Positions 21,884 through 33,526 of a stretch of 64,000 nt of DNA are shown piece after piece. Under the pieces are notes generated by a model. That model had not been told where the DNA came from. It worked only from the letters and a program-made list of their open reading frames with translations, and searched no databases. Positions within the stretch are counted from its first letter, which is position 1. Each line of letters starts with the position of its first letter. The stretch is from NCBI GenBank assembly GCA_050084515.1, contig CM114275.1, positions 13,144,001 through 13,208,000 on the forward strand, given 5' to 3'. Source of the stretch: Blasia pusilla. Its lineage: Eukaryota; Marchantiophyta; Marchantiopsida; Blasiales. Both the position numbers and the translations under genes were made by a program.

Positions 21884-22707
21884 TCACTTGTCCATCATGT
21901 GATCTCCACCTTGGTCGATAAGAAACACTATCCCCCAGAAATGAAGGATGCAACCAAGGGAGTACAACACCGTACTCCCTACAAACACATCATACAACTC
22001 TGCCAATGTCGTAATCGCACGAGTACACACCATTGCACTATTTGACGCATGCTTCGGTTGGAGTCTAATAACTAGCTCTTGTCGAGTCATGTACTATGTG
22101 GGTGACATGCCCTGAATAGTGGTCTTTATTTGAAAGGGACAAGGCTTGATGTTGCCTTTTCGTACTCCTAACGCCAAACACGTCGTCTTCCCTAACATCA
22201 AGGGAACCACGGCCAAATCAAGTAAAACGCGTTGGAGGTGATACATTGTACCTGTGGGACTAACCAAGCAAAATAGTTTAGCTTGGTTGTCCAACAACAC
22301 CATGACCCGCTCTATGGTTGGTCGAATTGGTCCACCAATTTCATGGCCGCGGCTTGCCATGACTGACTTGGGGACGTCTTGAGCACATACTCCAAGGGCA
22401 TGTCCACCACCTCTTCAACAACCACTTCCAAACAAGAGGTAGTCACCTCTCCATGCTCACACAGCATGGCGGCCAGCCCGACCACCTCCGTTCGTCCAAC
22501 TCCCATAGCCGCCAAGTCCATAACAGGAAACAAAGGAGTGTGGCTCACCCTAGTGGACACCTCCAAAAATATGATTGAAATTGGCTCCACCCAAGCCAAC
22601 ATAGGAGTCTTCTCTCTAACTCCTTGTGACGTTGACGTACCTACCTTCCCTTCAGGCAGCGTTGGTCGTCTAGGCACCATCGATGGTGTGTGAAACCCTT
22701 TTGACAA
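21884..22707 (-). pseudogene. Spacer, protease and linker start (copy D)
   Basis: Three fragments follow each other: the spacer with SWQAAAMKLVDQ (22,707-22,312); the protease region with MVLLDNQAKLFCLV and RVLLDLAVVPLMLGK (22,360-22,094), in which the active-site DSGA has become DLAV; and a segment with ELYDVFVGSTVLYSLG (22,090-21,884) matching copy C. The protease active site is lost. Confidence 0.7.
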
Positions 22708-23748
22708 CGTAAATGAGTGGGAAACCTTGGCTTGCCGCCCATCGGTCCCCTCCTATGGATAGATCTCAATTAACCCCACCTCTATGTGGCTTAATCACTT
22801 CCGTAGCACCCAAGGTTATACACGGACAAAGTCCGTGTCCGTGGACTTATGTCCGTCTCTAGGACGGACATGTCTGTGCGGGCCCGGGTACCCGCACTTG
22901 AGCTTGCCCACAGATCCTGTCAAGATTGTAACATGCATCTTAGTTGGAGCTAACTTAGCTTATCTCGATTGCGTGACCATCATTGATTGTATCATCTATA
23001 TGGCAAAACTCCCCTACTCCTCGATGCAAGTGAGGAGCGTTGCATCGGATGCACGTCCTCTATCTCCTCTGACTGATGGTGGAACTCTACCACCCAGTCC
23101 TCAATTCCTTGATCTCCACCAACTCTATCACCCTCAAGCCCTTGGCCTACCTCTAGATATAGCTCTCGGAGAAGATCAAAACACCTATCTCTAGTGTGAC
23201 AATATCAATAATAATGGTCACATTGCAACTATAGTGGGGCCATCCTAGGTGGCTCATGAGCAATCGGAGGTGCCCTCCATCCTCTACCATCTTTTCGGAA
23301 GTCCATTTGCCTATGGGGCCCACCACATATCCAACAAGCCATCACCGGTCCATATTGAGCAACGTATACTAATATGGGTCTTTGCCTCGAGGGTTCACAA
23401 TACCTGACTTGCTCTCTGGGCATACCAACCCATGCCCATGGTATTGGTGCACATTGGGGCACCTTTGAGGCCACTGCTACTCGTTGATCCATCGACTATC
23501 GGGGAAATCCTATGGTGAGAACCTGCTCCTTACTCATATTGAACTCAATCTGCTTAGACAACTCAAAGACCACCTTCAATATGGGCTTCACTATATGAAG
23601 CAACATCCCATCTTGGACTCTCCTCCCTAGCTCCTAGTCCAAACCCCCTTACAAAATTGCATTGACTATGCCTCAGTCACTCCATATGTAGCAATGATTA
23701 GTCCCTGCATGCACGTGAACGCCTTCTCATATTCGCACCCGATCTTCA

Positions 23749-24240
23749 TTAAAAATCCTCTAGATTCATCAGCTTGTCACTCCACACGCCTTGGTAGCTT
23801 CTCCCCAACTTTTGGAAGAACTCTACTGTAGGATTGAAACTAGGAGGTGCTCTAGCATTAGACGTCTCTATCACCTCACCTCCCTCACTGCCCCCATTGC
23901 CATTATCTCCATCTAGTCCCCGTGCTAATGATGTAGGCCTATTCCCTCTTACTATCCCATCATATGCCTCACGACCAGTAGAGGACACATTCCTTGGAGC
24001 GCAATACATCCTCCAGGCATCAATCTCTAGATTCTCTATCAAGTGTAAACATTGAAACTCCATATAGTAATCCATCGGAGGACCCTCTAAGTGTTGGAAG
24101 AAAAAACTCCATGCCATGAAAGGGTTGAACCACGTAGGGGCTCATATCTCTTGGAAGTCACACCATGTGTCAAACTCTTAGATGAAATCATCTAAGTCGA
24201 TTAATGGTGCCTATTATACCCGAGAAATGACATTTTCCCT
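23749..24240 (-). pseudogene. gag remnant (copy D)
   Basis: A 122-codon open stretch (24,117-23,749) with EGPPMDYYMEFQCL, EIDAWRMYCAPR and FNPTVEFFQKLGRSYQGVWSDKLMNLEDF. It matches copy C gag at 31,490-31,750 and the FF.L..SYQGV..EKL pattern of copy B. It continues in another frame toward 24,240. Confidence 0.7.
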
Positions 24241-25078
24241 AGTGACTGATGTTGTCCATCTCCCTCCACATGATACTTCCTTTGTCTATGATATCGTCAC
24301 TAGAGTTACTATCATGTGATGATGATCCAACCACAGATGGGAGCTGGGATGGTTCCTCACTCAAAACCCCTCAATAACTTACTCCACTATAGCCCCACTA
24401 CCAATACTCACACTACTTGGTTCTTTTGAACCTTGTAAAAACTTTGTGATGACAATCCTACCTCACACGTTGAAGCACTCACACTCACCAAGAGTCTCCC
24501 ACACTTCTCAATAGTTTATCTATGCTAGTGCTAACCTCGTGATGACACACTCGGTCTCATACACACTCAACACTCGGGCTGACGTGGAGCCTCCCAAACT
24601 AGCTCACTCTTACTCGGGCAACAACCCCTCATCCACAAACACACCACACACATAAGGAGTCTACCCTCATCACCATTCCTACACCCATATGGCCTAAGTT
24701 GTACCCAATATCCTACACCCTTAATGAGACAAGAGAAGTGTGGAAAAAAGGACTTGAATGGGTAGCCTAAACATGCATGCCATCACTCTATTGCACGGTT
24801 AACATTGATTGCTCCATGTGGTGCGACGTACAACCTTCGCGATAGGAAAATCTCCTCGAGTAGCAGGTCAAACCTCTCATCAGCACATACGGACTACCTG
24901 TCGAGATCGGCGCATGTGTCTCCATCACTAACACGCCGTCTCAAACTCTCGCGCCCGCTGTTGGCAAAGTAATAACAAGTCGGCACCCAATTGACTCGGA
25001 ATGGCTAATAAACTCCCGTCGCAAATCCCATCCATGCTTGAAAAACCCCAAGTCTTAAAACTCTCTCCTATTCAAAAT

Positions 25079-25381
25079 TGAGTTATAGTCAAGCTCATCA
25101 AACACCCAAACTACTACATTTGGTATTCACACAAAGTATGAAAGCTAAATCTTTGTTAGATAGTTAAGCACGATTATCTTAACTAGGGTTAATTAATCAT
25201 AATTAGTCTAACTCAAGACTCTAGTTAGGATTAGGGTTAGGCTTGCTTGTACATACCCTATATAATTGAGAAAGGGAACGGCCTCCATTTCTTCTCTCAT
25301 TGCAAAATTTTGTTCTCCATCATTTTGTGTGAGTGTGAGAGTCGTATCCCATTAGTTATGCTTCTTTAGTAGTTTTCTACA
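25079..25381 (+). repeat. copia 5' LTR
   Basis: It starts TGAGTTATAGTC and ends TTCTACA, with a TATATAA promoter box at 25,259-25,265. Comparison with 28,087-28,377 shows scattered substitutions and small indels, so the insertion is not recent. Confidence 0.85.
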
Positions 25382-25400
25382 TGGTATTAGAATAATGGGA
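25382..25400 (+). promoter_or_regulatory. copia tRNA primer-binding site
   Basis: TGGTATTAGA directly after the LTR resembles the TGGTATCAGAGC complement of the initiator methionine tRNA 3' end used by most plant copia elements. One or more mismatches are present. Confidence 0.7.
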
Positions 25401-26232
25401 GAACATAAATTTAAATTCTTGGTGTTTGAGGAGAGAAGAGAGGCAAGAGAAGGCCCAATTTTAGTTTGGGAGAAGGAAATTTCAATCAGAGCTCAATGGC
25501 AGAAGATTTCAGTTGGAGCAGTAACGAAGATAAAACTTTGGAGGCATTTTTTAGGACTTTCCCGATCGATTTAGCAATTTGGGTTTGCGTCATTCAAAAC
25601 CATGCCAAAGGTTGGTTCTGACCGTCAGGTAGATTTCATCAAGATCTGTTCAACCCATCCAAAATCATTTGGTTCTAGCATTAAAAACTCTTGCAATAGC
25701 AATTTCAGTGTAGGAAAGTGCAATTAGTGAAGGAAAGTATTGCACTTTGCTCTCTACATGCTAGTTTCGACTAGTTCTTCCATACATTTGGTCAATTTTG
25801 GCAAATTTCAGCTTTATTTCTTTGTTGGAGTGGTCTATGTTTCAATTGGAGAAGTGGAGACCCTAAAATTATCATTTGTGAGAAAAAATCGTTATTTATG
25901 GAGTATTCCTCGATCAACAACAATCACAAGCGATAAGTAGAATTACGGTGTCTAGAAATTTTGCATGAAGAAATTTCTTATGGGTCAAGAACTATGGGAG
26001 TGTTATAGGTGATGAGGCCAAACCAAAAGGTGACTCAACAGACTTGAATATTCGCGCTTGAAACAGACACGCAAGGCAAGTAATCCACTATATTTCAATA
26101 ACAATCAGTTCATCTATGATTGGTCACATTTAATATGTTGAAAGTCCAAAGGAGGCTTGGCATACATTCAAAAAGCTATTCCAGATATCTATAAAGGCGA
26201 GAAATCTTCAATTGAAACAACAATAGAACAAA

Positions 26233-26690
26233 GTGAGGAAAGGATCGCAAAACATCAATGACTATGTTTTGAGTATCAGACATATTGTTGATCACTTGAA
26301 TAGCATTGGTGTGACTATAGAAGATGATGATCCGATGATGATGATTTTGTTCACTCTTCAAGGCCTTCTAAAAGATTATAAGTCCTTTGAGACCTCTATC
26401 TCTGTGAGAGAGGAGTATCCAACCTTTCAAGAGTTGGTCCCGTTGTTAATTAGTGAGGAGATGGCTATTTGCAGATAATGAATCAAACAGAGGCAGAGGT
26501 CATGGTAGAAGCTTCTGTGATCGTCATGGATATCAAACATATATATGGAGAAAGAGGCATTCAACATAACTTCACTCAATCAACTGCAAACCCGTACCAA
26601 ACACAATCACAAGGTAATCATAGTAGAAATCGTTGGGTTGAGGTCAACAATAGAGGGTCCTTGGATCTTGCAATTATTGTGGGATAAAAG
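26233..26690 (+). pseudogene. copia gag remnant
   Basis: 81 codons (26,233-26,478) with INDYVLSIRHIVDHLNSIG and LLKDYKSFETSISVREEYPTFQEL, the UBN2-type gag of plant copia elements. It continues with LLISEEMAICR and then Asn/Gln-rich text in another frame. No intact zinc knuckle was seen. Confidence 0.75.
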
Positions 26691-26728
26691 GTCAATATGC
26701 AAATTTTTTCTGCAACAAGAAGGCACAT

Positions 26729-27110
26729 ATGAGAACAGGAGCCTTACAACAACAAAACTATGTAGAGCAACAACACCAAGGGCACTATCAAGAACAACAA
26801 CATTTACAAATTGAGCACCTATTGGTCATGACTCATCATATGGAAGCATCGTTCAAGGAAGACTTAAAAGCAGATTGGTACATTGACTGTGGTGCATCAC
26901 ATCATATGACCTCATAAGCTATATGATTAAATAGTTTAGAATCGGTGAAAAATCTTGCAATAGTGCTCACAAGAGATGATACTCGATATCATATCACGCA
27001 TACCGAAAAAGTTCCAATAGGATCATATGGTCTTTGTGCTCTTGGAAATGTTCTCTATATTCCTACCATGGCAAGAAATTTGATCTCTGTACATGTAGAA
27101 TAGATAGTAG
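26729..27110 (+). pseudogene. copia protease remnant
   Basis: DWYIDCGASHHMTS (26,870-26,917) is the copia protease active-site signature, here with Cys (DCGAS). It is followed by a stop, then by the conserved NVLYIPTMARNLISV block near 27,045-27,095. Confidence 0.8.
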
Positions 27111-27124
27111 AATAGGGTTATCAA

Positions 27125-28089
27125 GTGAAGTTTAATACAGATAGTTGTTTTATTGAAATAATGGATGGTCATACTATAATAGTCAAAGGAGCTAGATCTG
27201 GCAGAATATTCAAATACTTGGGAGAACTCAAGTACTTCCTTTGTGTTAAGTTTATCAGGGTTGGAGAGAGCATGTGGTTATTACAACGACAAAATCCTCT
27301 TCACATGCTTTGAAAATATTGTATGACAACTTGTAAGCCAATCTCTATACTATTGGACTAGAGTGTGAAGCTGAGAATGGATGAAGGGGAGTTGATTATA
27401 GATTCTAATATGTACAGATGCATGGTTGGAAGTTTGATCTATCTTACTATAATTAGGCTAGATTTGAGCTATGCAGTTGGCCTAGTGAGCCAATTTATGA
27501 AAGCACCTCAGAAACCTCACCTTGATGTAGTGAGGAGGATTATGCGGTATGTGAAATTCTCTATTTGATTCGGGCTTCAATTTGAACCTTCTCTAAGTTT
27601 ACAATTACAAGGATTCACAAATGTTGATTGGGCAAGAAGCGTGTCTAATCGACACTCCACATCTAGTTATTCATTGATCTTGGGAAGTGCAATTATAAGT
27701 TGGGCTTTAAAAAAGAAACCCATATTTGCTTTATCTTCAATAGAGGTTGCAACCAATGAAGCATGTGAGGCGATATGGCTTCATTGATTACTTGTTGAGA
27801 TTGGTATTAGTAACTTAAGACCTAGTGTAATATATACATAAAATATTAGTAGCATCAAGCTTGTAATAACCTTGTGTTTTATGCTCGAAAAAAGCATGTT
27901 GAGATGCACTACCATTTTTTCATAGAGAAAGTACTTGCAGAACAAATTGATCTTGTCTATATAGTAACAAATCAACAAATTATTGATATTTTTACAAAGG
28001 CATTGTCTAGAGATAAGTTTGAGATGCTTAGAAATAATTTAGGTGTTGGAGATATCGATATCGGGTTGAGGGAGAGTATTCAAGACTAA
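27125..28089 (+). pseudogene. copia GAG-pre-integrase start fused to RT end and RNase H
   Basis: 27,125-27,215 encodes the start of the GAG-pre-integrase region. At about 27,225 it jumps to LGELKYFLCVKFIR, the end of copia RT. 27,365-27,568 carries MVGSLIYLTIIRLDLSYAVGLVSQFM. 27,590-28,089 is RNase H and the polyprotein end (DWARSVSNRHSTSSY, ARKKHVEMHYHFF, DIFTKALSRDKFEMLRNNLGV). Several stops are present. Integrase and the catalytic RT core are absent. Confidence 0.8.
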
Positions 28090-28377
28090 GTTATAATCAA
28101 ACTCATCGGACACCCGAATTGCTATTTTTGGTACTCACACGAAGGAGGAAAGCTTAATCTTGACTAGTCAATTAAGCACGATTATCTTAACTATAATTAT
28201 TTAATCATAATTAGTCTAATTCAAGACTATGGTTAGGAATTCTTGTACATACCCTATATAATTGATAAGGGGATCAGCCTCCATTCATTCTCTCATTGCA
28301 AAACTTTGTTCTCCATGATGGTGTGTGAGTGTGAGATTCGTATCCCATCCGTTATGCTTCTTTAGCAATTTTCTACA
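28087..28377 (+). repeat. copia 3' LTR
   Basis: It starts TAAGTTATAATC and ends TTCTACA, with TATATAA at 28,255-28,261. It is homologous to 25,079-25,381. Confidence 0.85.
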
Positions 28378-29549
28378 TCTCCTACAATATAGATCTTGCA
28401 CGTTATCTAGTCCATCTACCATGGTTATCCACTTCCTACGATAGCAAATGCCTAACTACATTTGTTGCTTGACCTACCGCAACCACCATCCTATATATGC
28501 TCTTTCCTTCTTCGGCCCTTTGACCTCCCAACCTCTACCTTACTCAGCCACACTACTAGCCCCGTGCCTTAATGGCCTTTGTACTTGCAATGTGTCTAGC
28601 CCCATCTGGCTTCACCTCCTCTCCTCCTTGCAAGCGTCCCTATAACATTGTGACTATTATCCCCGTCCGTGACTCAAAAGACTCCATAGCTATGGTGTAC
28701 GTTGGCATACATACCTACTTTTGCCCCAATGTGGCTCCAACAGCTTTATATCTTCATAAACTCCTCTCGGGCACATGCAGTCAGGTGTGGTTTTCTCCGA
28801 CCCTTCCTTTTGTCTCTTACACACTCCTCTGAGTGAGCCCTGCCTCCTTCCACTCTCTCTCCTCCAATTTAGCTCACCGGTGCGCCACCCTATGCCACTA
28901 TGCAACCTCGGCTCCCTCTTGCACTCTTGTGCTAGCTGCTACCTTGTAGCTCTATACGCACCTTCTTTGCCCAATGGTATCCAGCCCCTACGTGTGCACT
29001 TCCTTAGCGGCCGCACTTTGGCACTCCGCATTCATACCTAGCCTTGCGCAACCAAGTTCCTCTATACCCCGCCAAGCTTCCGACAACGGCCAAGCCCTCT
29101 ATCCATCTCCATCGTCCTTATCTGGCTTAACTCCCACCTCCTTACTCCGACGTAGGCTACCCAGCTTGCATGTATTCAACCCATGTACGTGCAGTAATAG
29201 CTTAATACACGTGCCCCTATACGTGACCTTTCAATTTGGCCCTATCCACTAGTAAGACCATGTACTTATACACCTACACTCATTTCAAGCATCCTTTTCT
29301 AGGTGCGCTCTCCCTCACGTTTGTCAAAGCTCGACAACCTGTCAATGGTGTCACTCTCTTGGACCCTTGTGGCCTTCTACTTGGTCATTCTGTCCACTTA
29401 CCTACATGTTCCATACTTTTCCCTTTCTTCCTCCCTCCTCCCTCCTCTCCCACTCCCTCCCCTCTTATTGCCTCACTCAACCATGCCCTACTTTCCATCG
29501 TGAATTATAAGTATGGGCCCCACCTCTTGTAATCTTTGTCCATGGACAT
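28378..29549. other. Pyrimidine-rich stretch without a gene
   Basis: A C/T-rich plus strand gives several 65-98 codon frames rich in Ser, Leu and Pro, with no domain, no start context and no conservation I recognise. Because copia inserted into the leader of copy D, part of this may be the far side of that leader, but I could not align it. Confidence 0.4.
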
Positions 29550-30029
29550 TGTCACATCTGATTAGCCGATAGGCCGAGATCTATCGTGGATGGGACGTAG
29601 GAGCCACCGGACTATCGTGAGTGTAACTTTGTCCCACGGTGTTGGATGAGGTTGAAGATAGGTCCATTGTGTCAGGAACATTGTTTCTAATAACTTTCCT
29701 GTTGAGGTCTTTCACAACTAGGTGACTTCTTGACCAGGTCATCCACCCCTGGTAACCGGTGCGCGTAGGTTACCAAGGGGATAACTATTTTTAGGGGAAG
29801 AGCCTTTTGGCTCTTCGCAACCCTATATAAGAGAGGAAGATGGCTTTCCTAAGCCATCTTTCTCATGTTGGACCGTTGGAGCACCTCTCTTGTATGTCTG
29901 TGAGATAGGAGTAGGGTGCTAACGTCAGGATTCCTTGATAGCACTAGGTGGACGAGGCTCGATATGCCGATCTAGATTGAGGAGTGGAGTTTAAGGCCGG
30001 GTGTACCATTTTTACTACCCTTTATTTTT
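29550..30029 (+). repeat. Terminal module A1 of copy C (LTR-like)
   Basis: 480 bp from TGTCACATCTG to TTTATTTTT, matching A2 at 38,383-38,862 over equal length. It contains a TATATAA box (29,824-29,830), a probable promoter. It is followed by leader sequence, not by a B module and not by a TGG-type primer-binding site. Confidence 0.85.
29824..29830 (+). promoter_or_regulatory. TATA box in module A1
   Basis: CCCTATATAAGAGAGG, repeated in A2 at 38,657-38,663 (CCCTATATAAGAAAGG). Its conservation in both modules supports a promoter role for the element transcript. Confidence 0.6.
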
Positions 30030-31100
30030 ACATGAGAAAGATGTCTAGGGACTTATGAGAATTTGTTGTTTGCAGGTAGGCAAGCGAGTTGCCTTGGTGG
30101 GGAGCCTGTGGAGACGCTGGTTGGCGTTGCGTTTGTCATTTTTTCCATGCGGAAGGTCATGGGCAGAAGCTTTGTCCGTTTTTCTCAGATTTTGGCGGGG
30201 CGGTTTGACGGGGGACAGCAGCCAGGTGTAGCATGAGGTGTGGCGTTGAGTATACGCAAGCAGGTGTGTCGGGAAAGAGCAAGAAGGAAAGGTTGTGGAG
30301 GCGGAAGCGGTTAAGGTCGCAGAGGCGGCCGGAGGTCGCCGGAGCCGCATCCCCTCCCCCTGCATTAACACCCGCACAGGGTTGCGGGCCCGTAAGGACC
30401 CCCTCTCCAACATCTAATGAGGCCCATCACGCATAGGGACGCGGGCCAGCCAACTCCGCATCGACGTGGTAGTGGCCAAGGGTAACATGGTTGGACGTGG
30501 TTAGCGGTGTGGGCAACGTGGTAGACGGGCTGACATGGTTGAGTTCAGACGGAGATGAGTAAGGTTACGAGACGCGTGTGGGGATGGGCGGAGAGGTTTG
30601 CGCGACATGATATTTTTTGGGCGTGATTGGGATTTATGAGGATTCTGATGGAGACATACACGCCGATGCTGATGGGAGGTTGACGTGTTGGTCGAGGAGA
30701 GTGTCGTGCCACGGAGGTTTCCGCACCACATGGAGGAGTGCGTGTTGACAATGCCGTAGGTTGGAGGGCGTGATCAGGTTACCCATTCGGTCCTTTTTTC
30801 CCGCACTTATCTTATGTGATTAAGAGTGTTGGGTATCGGGTAGCATCTGGTGCTAGGTGGATGCAGTAATGGTGACGAGTGTAGACTTTTTTCATGTGGA
30901 GCATGTTGGGGGATATACGGCGGTTTCCGAGTAGGGGTCGCATGTATGATCCGAGAGTGTCGCTAGGTTAGGTGAGTCAGTTGGGAGGCTCATGGTGAGC
31001 CCGAGTGTTGAGTGTGCATGAGGCCGGGTGTGTCATCACGGGATTGACGTTAGCATAGGTGAGCTAGTGAGGAGTGTGGGAGACTCGAGGTGAGTCTGAG
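30030..31100 (+). other. Leader of copy C
   Basis: Mostly noncoding. 30,490-31,080 aligns with the reverse complement of 24,480-25,078 (copy D leader). Short open frames near 30,045-30,436 and 30,501-30,751 show no domain. The sequence just after A1 does not resemble a canonical tRNA primer site. Confidence 0.6.
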
Positions 31101-32000
31101 TGCTTGAGCGGGTGAGACAAGGTTTTCATCACGGCGTTCTTCCAGGGTTTGGAAGAATGGGGTAGTGCAAGCAGTAGTAGTGGTGTGACACGGAGCGGAC
31201 TGAGATACCGAGGGGTTACAAGTGAGGAGCTACCTCGACATCCATCCATGGCTGGATTGTCATTACTAGACATCGGGTCTGGTGACAAGATTGCAGACGG
31301 AGGCAGTTTCACTTGGGAGGAGATGGACGACTTGGGCCATCGGGGCATGCGTCGTTTCTTGGGTGCAATGGGCACCATCGACTTAGATGATTTTATCCAA
31401 GAGTTAGACACGTGGTGCGACTTCCAGGAGATACGGACCCCGACACGGTTCAACCCTTTCATGGCATGGAAGGGGTTGTTCTAGCCCTTGGAGGGTCCTT
31501 CGATGGATGTCTACATGGAGTTTCGATCACTATATTCAGTAGAGATTGATGCCTGGAGGATGTATTGGGCTCCAGGGTATGTGTCCACTAGTGGTCGCGA
31601 GGCATAAGATGGGATCATGAGAGGAGAGAGACCCACACCATCAGTCCGGAGACTAGATGGAGAGGAGGGCAGTAAGACAGGCGATGTGGCAAAGACCTCT
31701 GGTGGTAGAGAGCCACCTTGCTTCAGTCCCACAGTGGAGTTCTTCTGACAATTGGGGAAGAGCTACCAGGGCAATTGGGGAAGAGTCTAGGATTTTTCAG
31801 CGACCATCCGGAGAGTACGAGAGAGGCATTCACGGATGAAGATCAGTCTATATGGAGTGAGTGAGGCGACCATCCGGATTGGTACGAGAGGAGGCATTCG
31901 GGACACGAGAACTATGGAGGAGAGTCCGAGATGCGGTCTTTGATTCATACGTGGAAGCCCACATTGAAGGTGGTCTTTGAGTTGTCTGAGCATATTGAGC
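31100..32000 (+). pseudogene. gag (copy C)
   Basis: 31,149-31,484 encodes a Ser/Gly-rich N-terminus, then GTIDLDDFIQELDTWCDFQEIRTPTRFNPFMAW, ending in TAG. The reading continues with EGPSMDVYMEFRSL and EIDAWRMYWAPG (31,490-31,570) and FSPTVEFF (about 31,720), matching copy D. Multiple stops break the gag shell. Confidence 0.75.
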
Positions 32001-32238
32001 TCAACATGAGTGAGGAGCAGTTAGTGACCTCTGGATTTTCTCGAGAGTCGACGGGTCCACGAGCGGTGACCCCACATGTCTGGGACCACTAGTACCACGG
32101 GGAACTATGGAGGCCGGGTATCGTGAGCGAGAGGCAAACCGTACCTACATATGTTGCCCAAGATTGATGTTGTCTTGTTGGGCGTGTGGGGGCCCATAGG
32201 CGAGAGAGGCCCACATGGGAGAGGACCATTAACGTCAA

Positions 32239-32460
32239 TTGTTGAGAGCCCAGAGGATGGCCCCACCACAATATCGGTGTGACTATTGCCATAGATATGG
32301 TCACACTAGGGATAGATATTTTGACCTTTATCCAAAGGCACGTCCAAAGGTAGGCCGAGGGTCTAAGGGCGGTCGTCTTGGAGGAGGTCGGAAAGTTCTT
32401 CTTGGACATGGTGGTAGAGGACCACCACCAACCGAAGGAGATGGAGCAGAGCACGAGTGA
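32239..32460 (+). pseudogene. CCHC zinc knuckle region (copy C)
   Basis: YRCDYCHRYGHTRDRYFDL is the gag zinc knuckle with the final Cys replaced by Tyr (compare ARCF in copy B). A Gly/Arg-rich tail follows (GRGSKGGRLGGGRK, LGHGGRGPP), likely nucleic-acid binding. The frame ends in TGA at 32,458. Confidence 0.75.
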
Positions 32461-33511
32461 AACTTCTCTCCACATCGGTTGGAGCATAGGATTTTGCCAT
32501 GACGATGATGACCTTAGTGAAGGCACGAGCCCTGGCGGCTAGTGTGGCTGATACCTCTTAACCCGGGTGAAGATGTGCTTGAAGATGGGGTTTATGTGAG
32601 TGAAGTTGAGGCGTGCGGTGGTGACGCGTGAAGTCCATAGAGGTGGAGTTGAGATTGACCCACCGGAGGGGACCGGTGGCGGCATCAAGTCATTCACATT
32701 ATCAAAGGCACACACACCATCGATGGTGCCTTTTGCCATCACAAGAGTTGGGTGATAAACCCATTGCTTGAGGAAGTTGGACCATAGTGTTGGAGGTGTG
32801 AGTCGACCCGCTATTTTTGCCATAGAGTTGGCGACATTGGGAGTTGGACATTGGAGAGTGTTGACTTCTTCTTGTGTGAGTATGGAGAGGTGACTTCTTC
32901 TTGTTCAGAGGTAGTTGAGGAGGTGGTGGACTTGCGCTCACAGCCGGTGCTTGGGACGTCCCCCACATTGTCATGGCATGCGGCGGCGGAGAAGTTGGTA
33001 GATATGCCAGCTCGACCAGCCATAGAGCAAGCATTGGTGACACCTGGAGTAGTGTTACTGGACTGGATAATCGAGCTGGAGTATTTTTCTTGGTTAGTCT
33101 GACGGGGACAGTATACCACCCGCAGTGCGTCCTACTTGATTCAGGAGCGCATCCCTTGATGTTAGAGAAGGCGGCGTATTTCGCGTTGGGTTACGGAAGG
33201 CCGACATTGAGACTTGTCCCTTCCAGATACAGACCTTGATTGGGGGCGTGTCACCCATGCAATATGTGACTCGACAGGAGATAGTGGTCAGAGTCCAACC
33301 ACACCATGCGACGAATAGTACTATGGTGCGCACACGTACGATTACGACACCATCTGAGTCGTACGATGTGTTGGTGGGGAGTACAGTGTTATATCCCTTA
33401 GGATTCATCCTTGACTTCTGGGAGGAGACCGTTGCTTATCGGCCAGGGTGGCCGTCAGGTGACAGCCGGATGAGTCAGTTACTTGTGCCGTTTGCGAGAC
33501 AAGGTGGTTGA
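32461..33511 (+). pseudogene. Spacer, aspartic protease and linker start (copy C)
   Basis: The spacer contains EVVEEVVDL (about 32,900) and SWHAAAEKLVDMPARPAIEQAL. The protease has VLLDSGAHPLMLEKAAYFALG with the active-site Asp codon at 33,138-33,140. 33,236-33,511 encodes MQYVTRQEIVVRVQPHHATNS and VLVGSTVLYPLGFILDFWEE, a conserved block of unknown role that leads to the methyltransferase linker. Fragments lie in different frames. Confidence 0.75.
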
Positions 33512-33526
33512 TCACAAGACGATTCT

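Larger units (their letters stand above)
21415..25078 (-). mobile_element. gypsy copy D, deletion derivative, minus strand
   Basis: From its 5' side: leader (25,078 to about 24,250, aligning with 30,490-31,080 of copy C), gag (24,240-23,749), CCHC region (about 23,180-23,240), spacer (22,707-22,312), protease (22,360-22,094), linker and methyltransferase motifs I and II (to 21,415). It then passes directly into terminal modules, so the rest of the methyltransferase, RT, RNase H, integrase and PHD are deleted. The leader is interrupted at 25,078 by the copia element. Its sequence is closer to copy C than to A or B. Confidence 0.75.
25079..28377 (+). mobile_element. Ty1/copia LTR element, internally deleted
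   Basis: LTRs of about 300 bp at 25,079-25,381 and 28,087-28,377 are clearly homologous, share a TATATAA box and end TTTTCTACA. The 5' LTR is followed at 25,382 by TGGTATTAGAATAATGGGA, a primer-binding site close to the initiator-Met tRNA complement. A purine stretch (GAGGGAGAG) precedes the 3' LTR. Coding remnants are gag, protease, the last part of RT, and RNase H. Integrase and the first two thirds of RT are missing, with a junction near 27,225. No target duplication is evident (AAAAT on the left, TCTCC on the right). Confidence 0.85.

Noticed and set aside
28448-29532. Series of Ser/Leu/Pro-rich plus-strand frames
   Set aside because: They reflect the C/T-rich composition; no domain, no homology to the element copies, no gene structure.
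30030-30060. tRNA primer-binding site after module A1
   Set aside because: The sequence after TTTATTTTT does not start with TGG and matches no common tRNA 3' end by eye. The priming mode of this element is left open.
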